64,000 nt of DNA from Nocardia pneumoniae NBRC 100136 (GCF_000308755.1 NZ_BAGF01000049.1:62001-126000), one strand, 5' to 3'. Positions 43,238-51,938 are shown, numbered from the stretch's first letter. Notes: generated from the sequence alone by a model not told the origin. Program-made: numbers and translations.

Positions 43238-43325
43238 GCCATCGAGGCCCGGCGACCCCGTTGCGCGCGGGTGGTCGGCTGCAAATGTGAAATCAACCAC
43301 GTCGCAGCGATCACCCGGAGAACAG

Positions 43326-44204
43326 ATGAGCCCGCTCGCCGACCGTCAGTCGATCGTCGTCGGAATCGACGGCACCGCCACCGCGCTGGCGGCCGCCCGC
43401 TGGGCGGGTGCCGTCGCGAACCGCCTGCGCGCCCCCCTTGTGCTGCTCGGTGTCGCTCCCACCATCGACTACCCGCTGACCTCGTCGACCGCGATCAACC
43501 TGGTGCCCGAACTCCGGGCCGCGGCGAAGAACAAGCTCGACGAGGCGGTCGAGGCGGTACGCGCCGATCAGCCTCGGCTGGATATCCGCCAATTCGTCGA
43601 AGACGGCATGCCCGCACGCAAGCTGATCGAGCACAGCGCCGTCGCCCGCATGATCGTCGTCGCGGCGAACTTCAGTGACCGGCTCACCACTTTGCTCCTG
43701 GGATCGACCACCCTGACGGTCGCGAACAAGGCGGCCTGCCCGGTGACGGTATGGCGTGGCAGCACCGACGAGCCGCTGCCGGACGGGCGCCCTGTGCTGG
43801 TCGGCGTCGACGGCAGCCCCGCCAGCACCGCCGCGGTCGGCGAGGCGTTCGAGCTGGCGGCGGCGCTGGACGTGGAGGTCATCGCGTTGCACGCCTGGAA
43901 CGACCCCGACCTGCTGCAGTGGACGCCGGTGCCCGACGCCTGGGAGACACTGGCCCAGCAGGAGGAGGAACTGCTGTCCGAGCGCATGGCCGGGTGGAGC
44001 GAGAAGTACCCGGATGTCACCGTCACCAAAGTGGTCCAGAAGAACACCCCCGCACAGGCGCTGCTCGAATTCGCCGCGAGCACGCAGCTGGTGCTGACCG
44101 GCAGCCGCGGGCACAACCGCCTCACCGGGCTCCTGGTCGGGTCGACCAGCCAGAATCTCCTGCACCACGCCCCTACCCCGGTCGTCATCTGCCGTGAACG
44201 GTAG
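43326..44204 (+). CDS. Tandem-domain universal stress protein
   Basis: Protein of 292 residues with two UspA domains. Domain 1 (about 8-145) begins SIVVGIDGTATAL and ends with LLLGSTTLTVANKAACPVTV. Domain 2 (about 155-290) begins PVLVGVDGSPAST and carries GSRGHNRLTGLLVGSTSQNL, the ATP-binding G-2X-G-9X-G(S/T) pattern. Mycobacterial relatives respond to hypoxia and bind ATP. ATG 43326 has GGAG upstream. A small membrane protein gene follows. Confidence 0.92.
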   Translation: MSPLADRQSIVVGIDGTATALAAARWAGAVANRLRAPLVLLGVAPTIDYPLTSSTAINLVPELRAAAKNKLDEAVEAVRADQPRLDIRQFVEDGMPARKLIEHSAVARMIVVAANFSDRLTTLLLGSTTLTVANKAACPVTVWRGSTDEPLPDGRPVLVGVDGSPASTAAVGEAFELAAALDVEVIALHAWNDPDLLQWTPVPDAWETLAQQEEELLSERMAGWSEKYPDVTVTKVVQKNTPAQALLEFAASTQLVLTGSRGHNRLTGLLVGSTSQNLLHHAPTPVVICRER

Positions 44205-44226
44205 CGCACGGAGGAGCCCGGACCTC

Positions 44227-44451
44227 ATGCCCGACAAGCCACCCGACAACCGCGACAGGGAACTCGCTCCCCTCGCTCCGATCGCACTGGTACTCGGCCT
44301 GGTGATGATCGTCGCCGCACTCCTCGCCGTAGTCGAAATCCCCAGATGGGCAGTGGATTACGGGATCATGGTGGTCGCCGTGAGTGTCCTCTACCTCGGC
44401 GTCGCCGCACGGCTGGTGTACTGGAGTGTTGGCCAGCTGCGGAATCGCTAG
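44227..44451 (+). CDS. Small two-helix membrane protein
   Basis: Protein of 74 residues: charged N-terminus, then two membrane helices (APIALVLGLVMIVAALLAV and YGIMVVAVSVLYLGVAARLV). It begins 22 bases after the stress protein gene with GGAGGAG ten bases before ATG 44227, so the two are probably co-transcribed. An earlier GTG at 44194 would overlap the stress protein gene. Function unknown. Confidence 0.65.
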   Translation: MPDKPPDNRDRELAPLAPIALVLGLVMIVAALLAVVEIPRWAVDYGIMVVAVSVLYLGVAARLVYWSVGQLRNR

Positions 44452-44609
44452 CGACTGACTCGCGCGCGTTCACGGTTCGCAGAACAATCACACGCCAGGT
44501 CGCACTGGTTCACGCACATCCCGCCCAGGTGGCGCCTGAGCAATCGGTGCGCTCGCCAGCTACAGCGTCTCAGCAACGTCCCGTGCATCGGTCTGCCAGA
44601 ATGCTGCAC

Positions 44610-45326
44610 ATGAGTGCGGAATACGCGGGGCTCATCGTCTGGGACGTCGACGGCACCCTGATTCCTGCCGACCTCCGTTGGCTCCGAAGAGCTGTCGCGC
44701 GTACGTATGCAATCCAAGAAGCGGATGTCATCTTCCCCTCTGCACGGGTGCACGGCTACACCGACGAGTCCATCGTCGTGGACACAGCCATCTCTTCAGG
44801 TATCTCTCCCGAGTTGGCCGAGCTCGGAATCGAACGTTTTCCTCGAGAGCTGGCGCAGGTCATGACTGAGGGCGAGCAAGAATTCGTGCGAGATCAACCT
44901 CCGTATCCGGGAACAGCCGATGCAATCTCCTCTCTGGACGAGTACGGGTTCGTTCAGACCGTTCTGACCGGGAATCTCCGTGCCGCTGCGGAATTCAAGC
45001 TCAGGGTTGCCGGTCTGGATTCGCACTTGGACCTGGATATCGGCGGATTCGGGTCCGATGCGAGAGACAGATTCGAGCTTCCCGCAGTGGTCGCCAAGCA
45101 ATTTGCCGCGCGGTATGGCGATGCGCTCGACGCTGCACGAACAGTTGTCATCGGTGATGCGCCGAACGATATCGCTTGCGCCCGGCACGCCGGATTCCGT
45201 GTTATCGCCGTCGCGCACCGGATCGGTCGTGACGAACTCGCGCAACACTCACCCGATGCGATATTGGATGACCGGGAATCGAATTCCGTACTTCCTACGG
45301 TGCAATCATTGATCGGCCGCAGTTGA
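44610..45326 (+). CDS. HAD-superfamily hydrolase
   Basis: Haloacid-dehalogenase-like phosphatase of 238 residues. Motif I is DVDGTL (about 13-18), motif II LTGNL, and motif IV GDAPNDIACA; a helical cap lies between motifs I and II. Likely a phosphoglycolate-phosphatase-like enzyme; the substrate is unknown. Codon use is less GC-biased than in the backbone genes, suggesting acquired DNA. ATG 44601 is an alternative start. It abuts a convergent CYTH fragment. Confidence 0.82.
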   Translation: MSAEYAGLIVWDVDGTLIPADLRWLRRAVARTYAIQEADVIFPSARVHGYTDESIVVDTAISSGISPELAELGIERFPRELAQVMTEGEQEFVRDQPPYPGTADAISSLDEYGFVQTVLTGNLRAAAEFKLRVAGLDSHLDLDIGGFGSDARDRFELPAVVAKQFAARYGDALDAARTVVIGDAPNDIACARHAGFRVIAVAHRIGRDELAQHSPDAILDDRESNSVLPTVQSLIGRS

Positions 45327-45620
45327 TCATCCTGTGCGGCGGCTTGCTGCCACGGCATCGGTGTACAGCTCGGTGGTGAGCTGATCGGAGGAGATGCCGA
45401 GCACGGCCAGCACCGCACGGAGATCGGCGAGTGCGTTGTCGAGGTCCTCCTCGGTGTCGACCTGAGTCTCCAGTTCCAGGAACGTTCCCTCGATCTCAGG
45501 GACTGTGACTACCGTTGCGAGCATTTCGCGGCCAGCGGCGGTGAACTGATGATTTTCGCACTGCTTGGTGAAGGAGATCTGCGGGCGGTAGCCCAATCGC
45601 CGGATGATCTGCTCCATCAC
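45327..45620 (-). pseudogene. C-terminal fragment of a CYTH/class IV adenylate cyclase-like protein
   Basis: The 97 residues match the second half of CyaB/CYTH proteins: MEQIIRRLGYRPQISFTKQC, VVTVPEIEGTFLELETQV, and LGISSDQLTTELYTDAV. The N-terminal EXEXK motif and substrate-binding basic residues (about 80 residues) are missing. Upstream of the GTG the frame continues only a few codons with family-like residues. I take it as a truncated gene. Confidence 0.6.
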
Positions 45621-45631
45621 GTCGGGCGCTG

Positions 45632-45898
45632 ATGAGCGATGAGGAGGCAGCTGAGCTGCTGATTGGGCACCGTTATTTCCGGCCGCACGTCACACCGATT
45701 CAACTGCTCAATCGAGCGACCGACCCGATGTTGCCGAAGGTCAAGCCGCACACTTTCGAGATGCTGAGGCTCCTGGACGGGAGAGGCCTGACCAATTCCC
45801 CGATACACCGGATTGAGCCGAGCCTGCGAGGGGTCTTGCATCACGCGTTTGGCCGGACGCTAGAGCATGCCGTTTCTCATGCGGAGCGGATTGTCTGA
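45632..45898 (+). pseudogene. Fragment, possibly of a radical SAM protein
   Basis: An 88-codon frame. The first part (FRPHVTPIQLLNRATDPMLP, then KVKPHTFEMLRLLDGRGLTN) resembles what I recall from spore-photoproduct-lyase-like radical SAM proteins, without their CxxxCxxC motif. The remainder looks unrelated. Identity is weakly supported. It lies among other gene fragments. Confidence 0.3.
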
Positions 45899-45929
45899 AA
45901 TGGAGTCGAGAGTGATCGAGGCCGCTGAC

Positions 45930-46165
45930 TGTCGAGGGACCGGTTACGGCCGACGCATTGCGCTCGTGGCTGATCAAGCCGCATCAGCCGGTGACGCCGA
46001 TCGTGACGCGCAAGGTGCACGGCATCACCAACGCCGACCTCGCGGACTGCCCGCCGTGGCACGAAGTCGCTGAGGAGATCGACTCGGAGCTGTTCGGGCG
46101 AGTGCTGGTCGCCCACAACGCCGCCGTCGAACGGCGAGTCCTCGCGGCGCACCTTCCCGCTGTAT
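45930..46165 (+). pseudogene. Fragment of a DnaQ-like 3'-5' exonuclease
   Basis: One frame encodes RSWLIKPHQPVTPIVTRKVH, GITNADLADCPPWHEVAEEI and GRVLVAHNAAVERRVLAAHL. These are the central part of DEDD exonucleases (HGIT and VAHNA are hallmark motifs). The first DxE motif and the last motif are missing, and the frame breaks after AAHLP. Confidence 0.6.
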
Positions 46166-46180
46166 CGACGCCAGATCAGG

Positions 46181-46387
46181 ATGCTGCTGGTTCGCAGCAC
46201 ACTCGAAGACGCCGAACCATTAGTAGCATGCACGCTAGCCATGGCGCCCGACCTGGTGGAGATGCGCGACCGCTTCCCGAAGTTGACCCGACTGTGGGAT
46301 CAAGTCCATGACGACTTCTGGAACACCTACCGTCCTCCGACCTGCCTTCGCTCTATGTCCGGGGCTTACGGAGACCCGGCCAGATGA
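46181..46387 (+). other. Unassigned short ORF in the fragment region
   Basis: A 68-codon frame (LLVRSTLEDAEPLVACTLAM, MRDRFPKLTRLWDQVHDDFW) with protein-like composition but no recognised family and no clear ribosome site. It partly overlaps the end of the exonuclease fragment in another frame. It is probably another gene piece. Confidence 0.2.
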
Positions 46388-46422
46388 CCAACCGGCTTGG
46401 GGATTCGAGGAACCGAGCCCGC

Positions 46423-46520
46423 GCTGCGCCTCAGGGAAGTTCTTGCGCGCGTACTCCTCGTTGGTGGACCCCGCAATTCGCGATAACCCGGACGCCGGGA
46501 CGGTTGATCTCCTCGACGGC
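46423..46520 (-). pseudogene. Duplicate fragment of the solute-binding protein gene at 51939-52721
   Basis: About 98 bases are closely similar to 52230-52325. Shared 15-20 base runs include GGGAAGTTCTTGCG, ACCCGGACGCCGGGACGGTT and GATCTCCTCGA. The encoded piece (TNEEYARKNFPEAQ against TNEDFARKNFPEAQ) shows the same frame, but one extra base in the middle breaks it. It is a remnant of a second copy. Confidence 0.75.
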
Positions 46521-46588
46521 CGACCGTGGACATCAGTTCGCGGTCTCGTCACCTGAACGGAACCGACAATCGTGACAGTATCTAGACC

Positions 46589-47005
46589 ATGCCGATCGCC
46601 ACCAGTTCGTTCGACCACGCGCGCTTGACAGTGACCGACATCAAGAGATCGCGGGCCTTCTATGACGCCGTCTTCGGCTGGCCGATCGCGTGGGAGTGTC
46701 CCGCGGACGCAGACGAAGCCACACGTGAGCGATTCGGATTCCTCTTCGGCGGCGTGATCTATCAGATGGGGGATGCACTGCTCGGACTTCGCCCGGTCGC
46801 AAGCGACGAGTTCGACGAAGATCGAGTAGGACTCGACCATCTCGCCTTCTCCCTTGCCACCCGGTCGGATCTCGATGCGGCGGCTGCCCTGCTCGACGAA
46901 CTCGGCATCGCTCACGAGGGCGTGAAAGACCTCGGTCCCATGTACATCCTGGAATTTCGCGATCCAGACAACATCGCGCTGGAATTGGTCGTACGCAAGC
47001 GATAA
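46589..47005 (+). CDS. VOC-family (glyoxalase-like) protein
   Basis: Protein of 138 residues with two beta-alpha-beta-beta-beta repeats of the vicinal oxygen chelate fold: FDHARLTVTDIKRSRAFYDA in the first, and GLDHLAFSLATRSDLDAAAA, FRDPDNIALELVV in the second. The metal ligands His9, His94 and the Glu of ALELV are present. The substrate is unknown; a dioxygenase or resistance role is possible. It is flanked by degraded genes but is itself intact. Confidence 0.85.
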   Translation: MPIATSSFDHARLTVTDIKRSRAFYDAVFGWPIAWECPADADEATRERFGFLFGGVIYQMGDALLGLRPVASDEFDEDRVGLDHLAFSLATRSDLDAAAALLDELGIAHEGVKDLGPMYILEFRDPDNIALELVVRKR

Positions 47006-47180
47006 TCGAGCAGGCACGGCACCGCAGATGCGCATCGCCGCTCCCACACAAACGGCCGGGCAGACACCGCGGCCGCAACCAGCTCGAGGTCGACATCGAT
47101 CGATTCCGCAAGGGAATGCACGTCTCTCGCGAAACCGGTGAATCGAAGAACACCCACTCCTGGCGTGACACGATGATCGT

Positions 47181-47786
47181 ATGGACGCCAAGGGAAATCC
47201 CGTGCTGTATGCCCTTGTGACCGGCTCCCCCGCCGCCCGGGATGTCGGCAAGCTGGTCACGATGGCGCAGGCGGACGGATGGGAGGTCTGCGTGATCGCT
47301 TCACCCTCCGGAACCCGTTTCATCGACATCGACGAACTCACCGCGCAGACCGGGTACCCGGTGCGCAGTGAGTACAAGGAGCCCGGCACACCGGATGTCC
47401 TTCCACCGCCGGACGGCATGATCGCCGCGCCGGTCACCGGGAACTCCGTCGCGAAATGGGCCGCCGGGATCTCCGACACGCTGCCGCTCGGGCTGCTGGT
47501 CGAAGGGCTGGGTAAGGGGCTGCCGATTGTGGCGGTGCCGTTCTCCAATCGCGCGCAGATGAGCTTTCCCGCGATCCAAGACGCGATGCGCAAACTGTCC
47601 GACTGGGGCGTCACGGTACTGACGGGCGAGGGCGAGCCGCATGAGCCGGGCACCGGAGAGTCACTCATCCCCCGGTTCCCATGGCATACGGCCTGGCAAG
47701 CGCTGCTGGCACACCCACGCGCCGTTGACCGAACTAACCCAGGGTTGGGGCAGTCGAGGCACCCGCGTTCTGCACGGTGTCGGTAG
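47181..47786 (+). CDS. Flavoprotein (HFCD/PPC-decarboxylase-like)
   Basis: Protein of 201 residues with the flavoprotein fold: VLYALVTGSPAARDVGKLVT at the start, and a Pro/Asn region PDGMIAAPVTGNSVAKWAAG, the FMN-binding PXMNXXMW-like zone. It continues with LPIVAVPFSNRAQMSFPAIQ. Close to nocardial flavoproteins of unknown substrate. The last 25 residues are basic and unlike the family and may result from the adjoining rearranged DNA. Confidence 0.75.
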   Translation: MDAKGNPVLYALVTGSPAARDVGKLVTMAQADGWEVCVIASPSGTRFIDIDELTAQTGYPVRSEYKEPGTPDVLPPPDGMIAAPVTGNSVAKWAAGISDTLPLGLLVEGLGKGLPIVAVPFSNRAQMSFPAIQDAMRKLSDWGVTVLTGEGEPHEPGTGESLIPRFPWHTAWQALLAHPRAVDRTNPGLGQSRHPRSARCR

Positions 47787-47795
47787 CTTGCCCGC

Positions 47796-48225
47796 GTGAT
47801 CGAATCGGAGAAGAGCCACCGCGACCTCGCCACTTTGGTGGTACCCCGCGACGGCCGGGTGGTATCGACCGGAGAGTGCAGCGAGCCCTACCGGTTGCTC
47901 GATGCCGACGGCGAGTTGGTAGAGCCGGTGAGCTTGTTCCTGCGTGAACTGCTGGCAGGGGGCGATCTGCGGCAACACTACGTTCGTACGGCATGGACCT
48001 GCTGCGGTGGTGGCGCTTCACGCAGGCCGTCGAGGTCGACTGGGATCGGGCAACCCGAGTGGAGGCGCGCGACTTCAGCTGCTGGATCCAACGCGCCCAT
48101 GCCCTTCGAAATCCGATGGATGGGTGGGCGCATGAGCGGGTCGGGCGCTACCGGCCGAAGGTGCCGCATCGGATTCCACGCGCGATTCCCGATCAGCGGT
48201 TCAACGCCCTCGCCGCCACGGCGCT
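47796..48225 (+). pseudogene. Tyrosine recombinase (integrase) remnant with frameshift
   Basis: Frame 1 from 47796 encodes an integrase N-terminus up to DLRQHYVRT. One frame over, the match continues as SYGMDLLRWWRF, VDWDRATRVEARDFSCWIQ and VPHRIPRAIPDQRFNAL. This is the SAM-like N-terminal domain of phage-type integrases. After about 48225 similarity ends, so the catalytic domain with R-H-R-Y is absent. The remnant points to past mobility of this block. Confidence 0.7.
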
Positions 48226-48295
48226 CACCGACGCCAACACCTCGATCGGCTTTGAAACGTCTGTGGTCGTTTCGAACCACGCACAGCGGTGTCGG

Positions 48296-49135
48296 TTAGA
48301 GGCGTGTCGCGGTGTGGACGAGGTCGGCAACGGCTTTGGATCTGCTGTGTGGTGGCCAGGCGATGACGGTCGTGACGGCCGGTGCGTCCGGCACGGGCAC
48401 GACGGCGTGGTCGTCGCGTAGCTGGTCTCGGAGCGACTCGGGCACGACCGCGCAGGCCAGTCCGAGCGCGATCAGTTGGAACAGTTGGGTGTGGTCGCGC
48501 ACCTGCGGGCCGGGGCCGTCCGGATAGCTGCCATCCCGTCCAGGCCAGCGCGGCAGGGGCAGGTCGGTCTGGGTGTTGAGCTCGGCCAACGACAGATGCG
48601 TCCGGTTGGCGAGGGGATGACCCGCGGGCAGGACCACGACCTGTTGTTCGGTGCGCAGGTCCTCGGTGTCGAATCCGGCTGTCGTGTCGTAAGGCCGGTG
48701 GAGCAGAGCAACGTCGGCACGCCCGGTGCGCAGCAGACTTTCCGGCTGGCCTGGCCCGCACAGCATCACCTCGACGGCCACGGCGCCCGGTTCGGCGGCG
48801 TAGGCGTGCAGCAGCTTCGACAACAGTTCCCTGGAGGCTCCGGCCTTGGTGGCCAGCACCACACCGGGCTGCTCGGCCGCGGCGCGGCGGGTGCGCCGCT
48901 CGGCGGCTTCCACCGCGTCGAGCGCGGTCCGGGCCTCCCGCAGCAGCACTGCCCCGGCCTCGGTCAAAGCGATGGCGCGAGCGGTGCGGTGCAGCAGAAC
49001 GACTCCGAGCCGCCGCTCGAGCTGCTGGATGGCTCGCGATAGTGGTGGTTGCGCCATCGCGAGCCGTTGCGCCGCCCGCCCGAAGTGCAACTCCTCGGCG
49101 ACGGCGACGAAGTATCGCATCTCCCGCGTCTCCAC
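48296..49135 (-). CDS. LysR-family transcriptional regulator
   Basis: LysR regulator of 279 residues. The winged helix is at the N-terminus (METREMRYFVAVAEELHFGR, then AAQRLAMAQPPLSRAIQQLE). The effector domain follows from about 90. GTG 49135 is chosen because the family regularly begins at this point; ATG 49120 is possible. It is divergent from an SDR/oxidoreductase pair across about 105 bases that contain a T-N11-A box, so it likely activates that pair. Confidence 0.9.
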   Translation of the reverse strand: METREMRYFVAVAEELHFGRAAQRLAMAQPPLSRAIQQLERRLGVVLLHRTARAIALTEAGAVLLREARTALDAVEAAERRTRRAAAEQPGVVLATKAGASRELLSKLLHAYAAEPGAVAVEVMLCGPGQPESLLRTGRADVALLHRPYDTTAGFDTEDLRTEQQVVVLPAGHPLANRTHLSLAELNTQTDLPLPRWPGRDGSYPDGPGPQVRDHTQLFQLIALGLACAVVPESLRDQLRDDHAVVPVPDAPAVTTVIAWPPHSRSKAVADLVHTATRL

Positions 49136-49167
49136 CAGCTCATCGTATCCGGCGCTGACCACGATCA

Positions 49168-49182
49168 ATACCCGTGCGGTAT
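49168..49182. promoter_or_regulatory. LysR-type T-N11-A box
   Basis: ATACC-N5-GGTAT is a perfect 5-bp inverted repeat containing the LysR hallmark T-N11-A. It lies 33 bases from the LysR start and 59 bases from the SDR start, in the shared divergent promoter. Confidence 0.6.
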
Positions 49183-49240
49183 CGCCGCCCACCCGACCGG
49201 TCTTGGACGCTGCACCCGCAGCCGCAGCAGGATCGGCGGT

Positions 49241-49966
49241 GTGAGTGAACAGACGATCGCGCTGGTGACCGGCGCGAACAAAGGAATCGGATACGAGATC
49301 GCCGCGGGCCTGGGCGCCCTTGGCTGGCGAATCGGGGTGGGCGCGCGAGATCAACAACGCCGCGACACCGCGGTGGAGAAACTGCGCGCGGCCGGGACCG
49401 ATGCATTCGGCGTACCGCTCGACGTGACCGACGACGCAAGTGTGGCCGCTGCGGCCGAATTGATCGCCGACCATGCCGGAGGGCTCGACGTCTTGGTCAA
49501 CAACGCCGCGATCACCGGCGGCGTGCCGCAGACCCCGACCACGGTCGATCCCGCGACCGTGCGAGCTGTCGTGGAAACCAACGTGATCGGGGTCATCCGG
49601 GTCACCAACGCGATGCTGCCGATGCTGCGCGCCTCGGCCTCACCGCGAATCGTCAACATGTCCAGCAGCGTCGGTTCGCTCGCCCTGCAAACCACCCCAG
49701 GCATCGACATGGGCCCGGTTCCCGCCGCCTACTTGGCGTCGAAGACCTTCCTCAACGCCCTCACTATCCAATACGTCAAGGAACTGGCTGATACCAACAT
49801 CCTGATCAACTCCGGCTGCCCCGGTTTCACCGCCACCGACCTCAACGGCTTCCGCGGCGTCCGCACACCACAACAGGGCGCGGCCATCGCGATTCACCTC
49901 GCGACCCTGCCCGACGACGGACCGACCGGCGGATTCTTCGACGACGCCGGAACGGTGCCGTGGTGA
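49241..49966 (+). CDS. SDR-family NAD(P)-dependent oxidoreductase
   Basis: Short-chain reductase of 241 residues of the carbonyl-reductase-like group: TGANKGIG (about 10-17), NNAAI near 85, Ser in NMSSSVGSL, and Tyr/Lys in YLASK, with CPGFTATDLN after it. GTG 49241. The stop overlaps the next gene's start (GTGA). It is probably induced through the divergent LysR gene by an unknown aldehyde, ketone or quinone. Confidence 0.9.
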   Translation: MSEQTIALVTGANKGIGYEIAAGLGALGWRIGVGARDQQRRDTAVEKLRAAGTDAFGVPLDVTDDASVAAAAELIADHAGGLDVLVNNAAITGGVPQTPTTVDPATVRAVVETNVIGVIRVTNAMLPMLRASASPRIVNMSSSVGSLALQTTPGIDMGPVPAAYLASKTFLNALTIQYVKELADTNILINSGCPGFTATDLNGFRGVRTPQQGAAIAIHLATLPDDGPTGGFFDDAGTVPW

Positions 49967-50883
49967 AGGCAGTCAGATACGACGAGTTCGGTGGAATCGA
50001 GATGTTGCGGGTCGACGAGGTCGACCGCCCCGTGCCCGACGACGGGCAGGTCCTGGTTCGGGTAAAGGCGGCAGGCATCAACCCCGGTGAGGCGGCCATC
50101 CGCACCGGCGCGATGGCCGACATCTTTCCCTCGACGTTTCCGTCCGGGCAGGGCAGCGATCTCGCCGGGGTTGTCGCCGAGGTCGGTGCCGGAGTCGACC
50201 GATTCTCGGTCGGCGACGAGGTGATCGGATTCTCCGAGAATCGGGCCGCCCAGGCCGAGCTGGTCCTGGTCGACGTCGACAACCTCACACCCAAACCGAA
50301 CGGCGTCCCTTGGGCGGTGGCTGGCGGCCTCTACGTCGCCGGGGTGACCGCCTGGGGGGCAGTACATTCCGTGCAACTCGACAAGGGGGAGACCGTTGTC
50401 GTCTCCGCGGCAGCCGGAGGAGTCGGCTCGCTCGCCGTTCAGCTCGCTCGCCGTGCCGGAGCCACCGTCATCGGCTTGGCGAGCCAGCACAACCACGAAT
50501 GGCTGCAAAGCCACGGCGTGATACCGGTCGCCTACGGTGACCACGCCATCGACCGGATCAAAGCCGCCGCACCGGGCGGCATCGATGCCTTCATCGACGC
50601 CCACGGCGGCGGGTACGTCGAACTCGCCCTTGCCCTGGGCGTCGCGGTCGAACGGATCGACACCATCGCCGATTTCGCGGCGGCCGCGAAGTACGGAGTC
50701 AAGACCGAACCCGCAACCAACGCCCCGCCGGGTGCCGAGGTACTCGCCGAATTGGCCGCCCTGATCGCCGAAGGACACCTCGAAGTCCCGATCGCGAACG
50801 TCTACCCCTTGGCACAGGTCCGCCAGGCCTACACCGAACTCGAACGCCGACACACCCACGGCAAAATCGTGCTCGAGCCCTAA
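49963..50883 (+). CDS. NADPH:quinone reductase-like MDR oxidoreductase
   Basis: Zinc-independent medium-chain reductase of about 306 residues. The quinone oxidoreductase pattern is present: VKAAGINPGEAAIRTG, GSDLAGVVAEVG, and the cofactor site SAAAGGVGSLAVQLARRAGA, without zinc ligands. GTG 49963 overlaps the SDR stop; GTG 49960 directly before it is equally possible. Together with the SDR it forms a small LysR-controlled redox operon. Confidence 0.9.
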   Translation: MKAVRYDEFGGIEMLRVDEVDRPVPDDGQVLVRVKAAGINPGEAAIRTGAMADIFPSTFPSGQGSDLAGVVAEVGAGVDRFSVGDEVIGFSENRAAQAELVLVDVDNLTPKPNGVPWAVAGGLYVAGVTAWGAVHSVQLDKGETVVVSAAAGGVGSLAVQLARRAGATVIGLASQHNHEWLQSHGVIPVAYGDHAIDRIKAAAPGGIDAFIDAHGGGYVELALALGVAVERIDTIADFAAAAKYGVKTEPATNAPPGAEVLAELAALIAEGHLEVPIANVYPLAQVRQAYTELERRHTHGKIVLEP

Positions 50884-51129
50884 CCTGGACCAGCACAATG
50901 CAACCCGCTCCCAGAGGCACTCTCAACCACAGGATGAATCCTGTCGGGACTGTCCGGTCGGCCACCCGAGGGCCCGCGACAACCCGGACGACATATCCGA
51001 TATTCGGCATGAGCGTGGGTTCGGGCGACTCCGGGATGGGCATGGCCGATTAGTTCAGAGAAGCCTGGCCGGGGTGGACCAGCGGATGTCCCACTGACCG
51101 CCGCCTCTGACAGAGCGGTGAACCGCCGG
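50884..51129. other. Intergenic region, nothing recognised
   Basis: A 246-base gap between convergent genes. I see no coding bias, RNA gene or clear terminator stem. Confidence 0.4.
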
Positions 51130-51744
51130 TCAGGATGACGGGCGGTTCAGCGCCCGCTCGATAAGACGATCGGCATATCCGGCGGCGTGGGGCCGGTCGG
51201 CGAAGGCGCGGCGCAGCCCGGTACACGCAGCCCGCAACTCCGGCGTCGGCCCGCTCTCGGCGAGCAGCACTACCAGAGCTTCCCAATGACCCACCTGTTT
51301 GTCCGGCAACGCGGACAACTCGTCGGCATAGCGGCCTGGTTTCAGCAACTCCGCCGACCGGCCCGCCGCCGCTGTCACGGCGGCGAGGAGATCAGAACGC
51401 AGCCGGTCCACGTCCGTGCCGTCGGTCACGTGCCACCGGTCGGCGCCGCCCGCTGACGTAACCCGGCCTTCGAGGATCCGGATACCGTCAGCTTCGCTTG
51501 CCTTGTCGATCGGGCGAGCAGCCCTGTGCTTCCACTCCCACCACGCCCTCGGCACCACGGACGTATTGATGTAGAACTGCTTGGCGTCCCAGCTCGAGCC
51601 GTGCGAACCCTGTTTCTGAACCACGGCGGCTCCCTCAGCGGTGACAAGCCTCCAGAGACCGCCGGAACCGCGAAAGCCCATCGGCCGAAGCGCGGCGCCG
51701 ACATCCCGCATCAGGCTCTTCACGACCGCGTCGAGATCAAGCAT
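51130..51744 (-). CDS. DUF4304 domain protein
   Basis: Protein of 204 residues. The N-terminal 130 residues follow the DUF4304 pattern: LRPMGFRGSGGLWRLVTAEG, VVQKQGSHGSSWDAKQFYIN and SVVPRAWWEWKH. Function unknown; family members occur sporadically, often near defence or mobile regions. ATG 51744 (MLDLDAVV). It lies in the accessory block, downstream of the solute-binding protein gene. Confidence 0.75.
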   Translation of the reverse strand: MLDLDAVVKSLMRDVGAALRPMGFRGSGGLWRLVTAEGAAVVQKQGSHGSSWDAKQFYINTSVVPRAWWEWKHRAARPIDKASEADGIRILEGRVTSAGGADRWHVTDGTDVDRLRSDLLAAVTAAAGRSAELLKPGRYADELSALPDKQVGHWEALVVLLAESGPTPELRAACTGLRRAFADRPHAAGYADRLIERALNRPSS

Positions 51745-51938
51745 TCTCCGACGATATAGCGCTCGATGGTGGAGCGTATCGCTCGCCGATGCGACACACC
51801 TGAAATCGGCGGCGGCTTCGTGTCGATGGAGGTCCGCGCGACGTTGCGGGATGCGGCTGCATGAGGTCGGTCGGCGCACTCTCTCCTGAGCAGCGCCCAT
51901 TCCCGCCGACCGGCAATGCCGATCAGCCCGGGGTGCGG

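Noticed and set aside
47006..47180. Minus-strand frame (about 47157-46912) as a small gene or remnant
   Set aside because: Half of it is antisense to the VOC gene and the rest has no recognisable motif.
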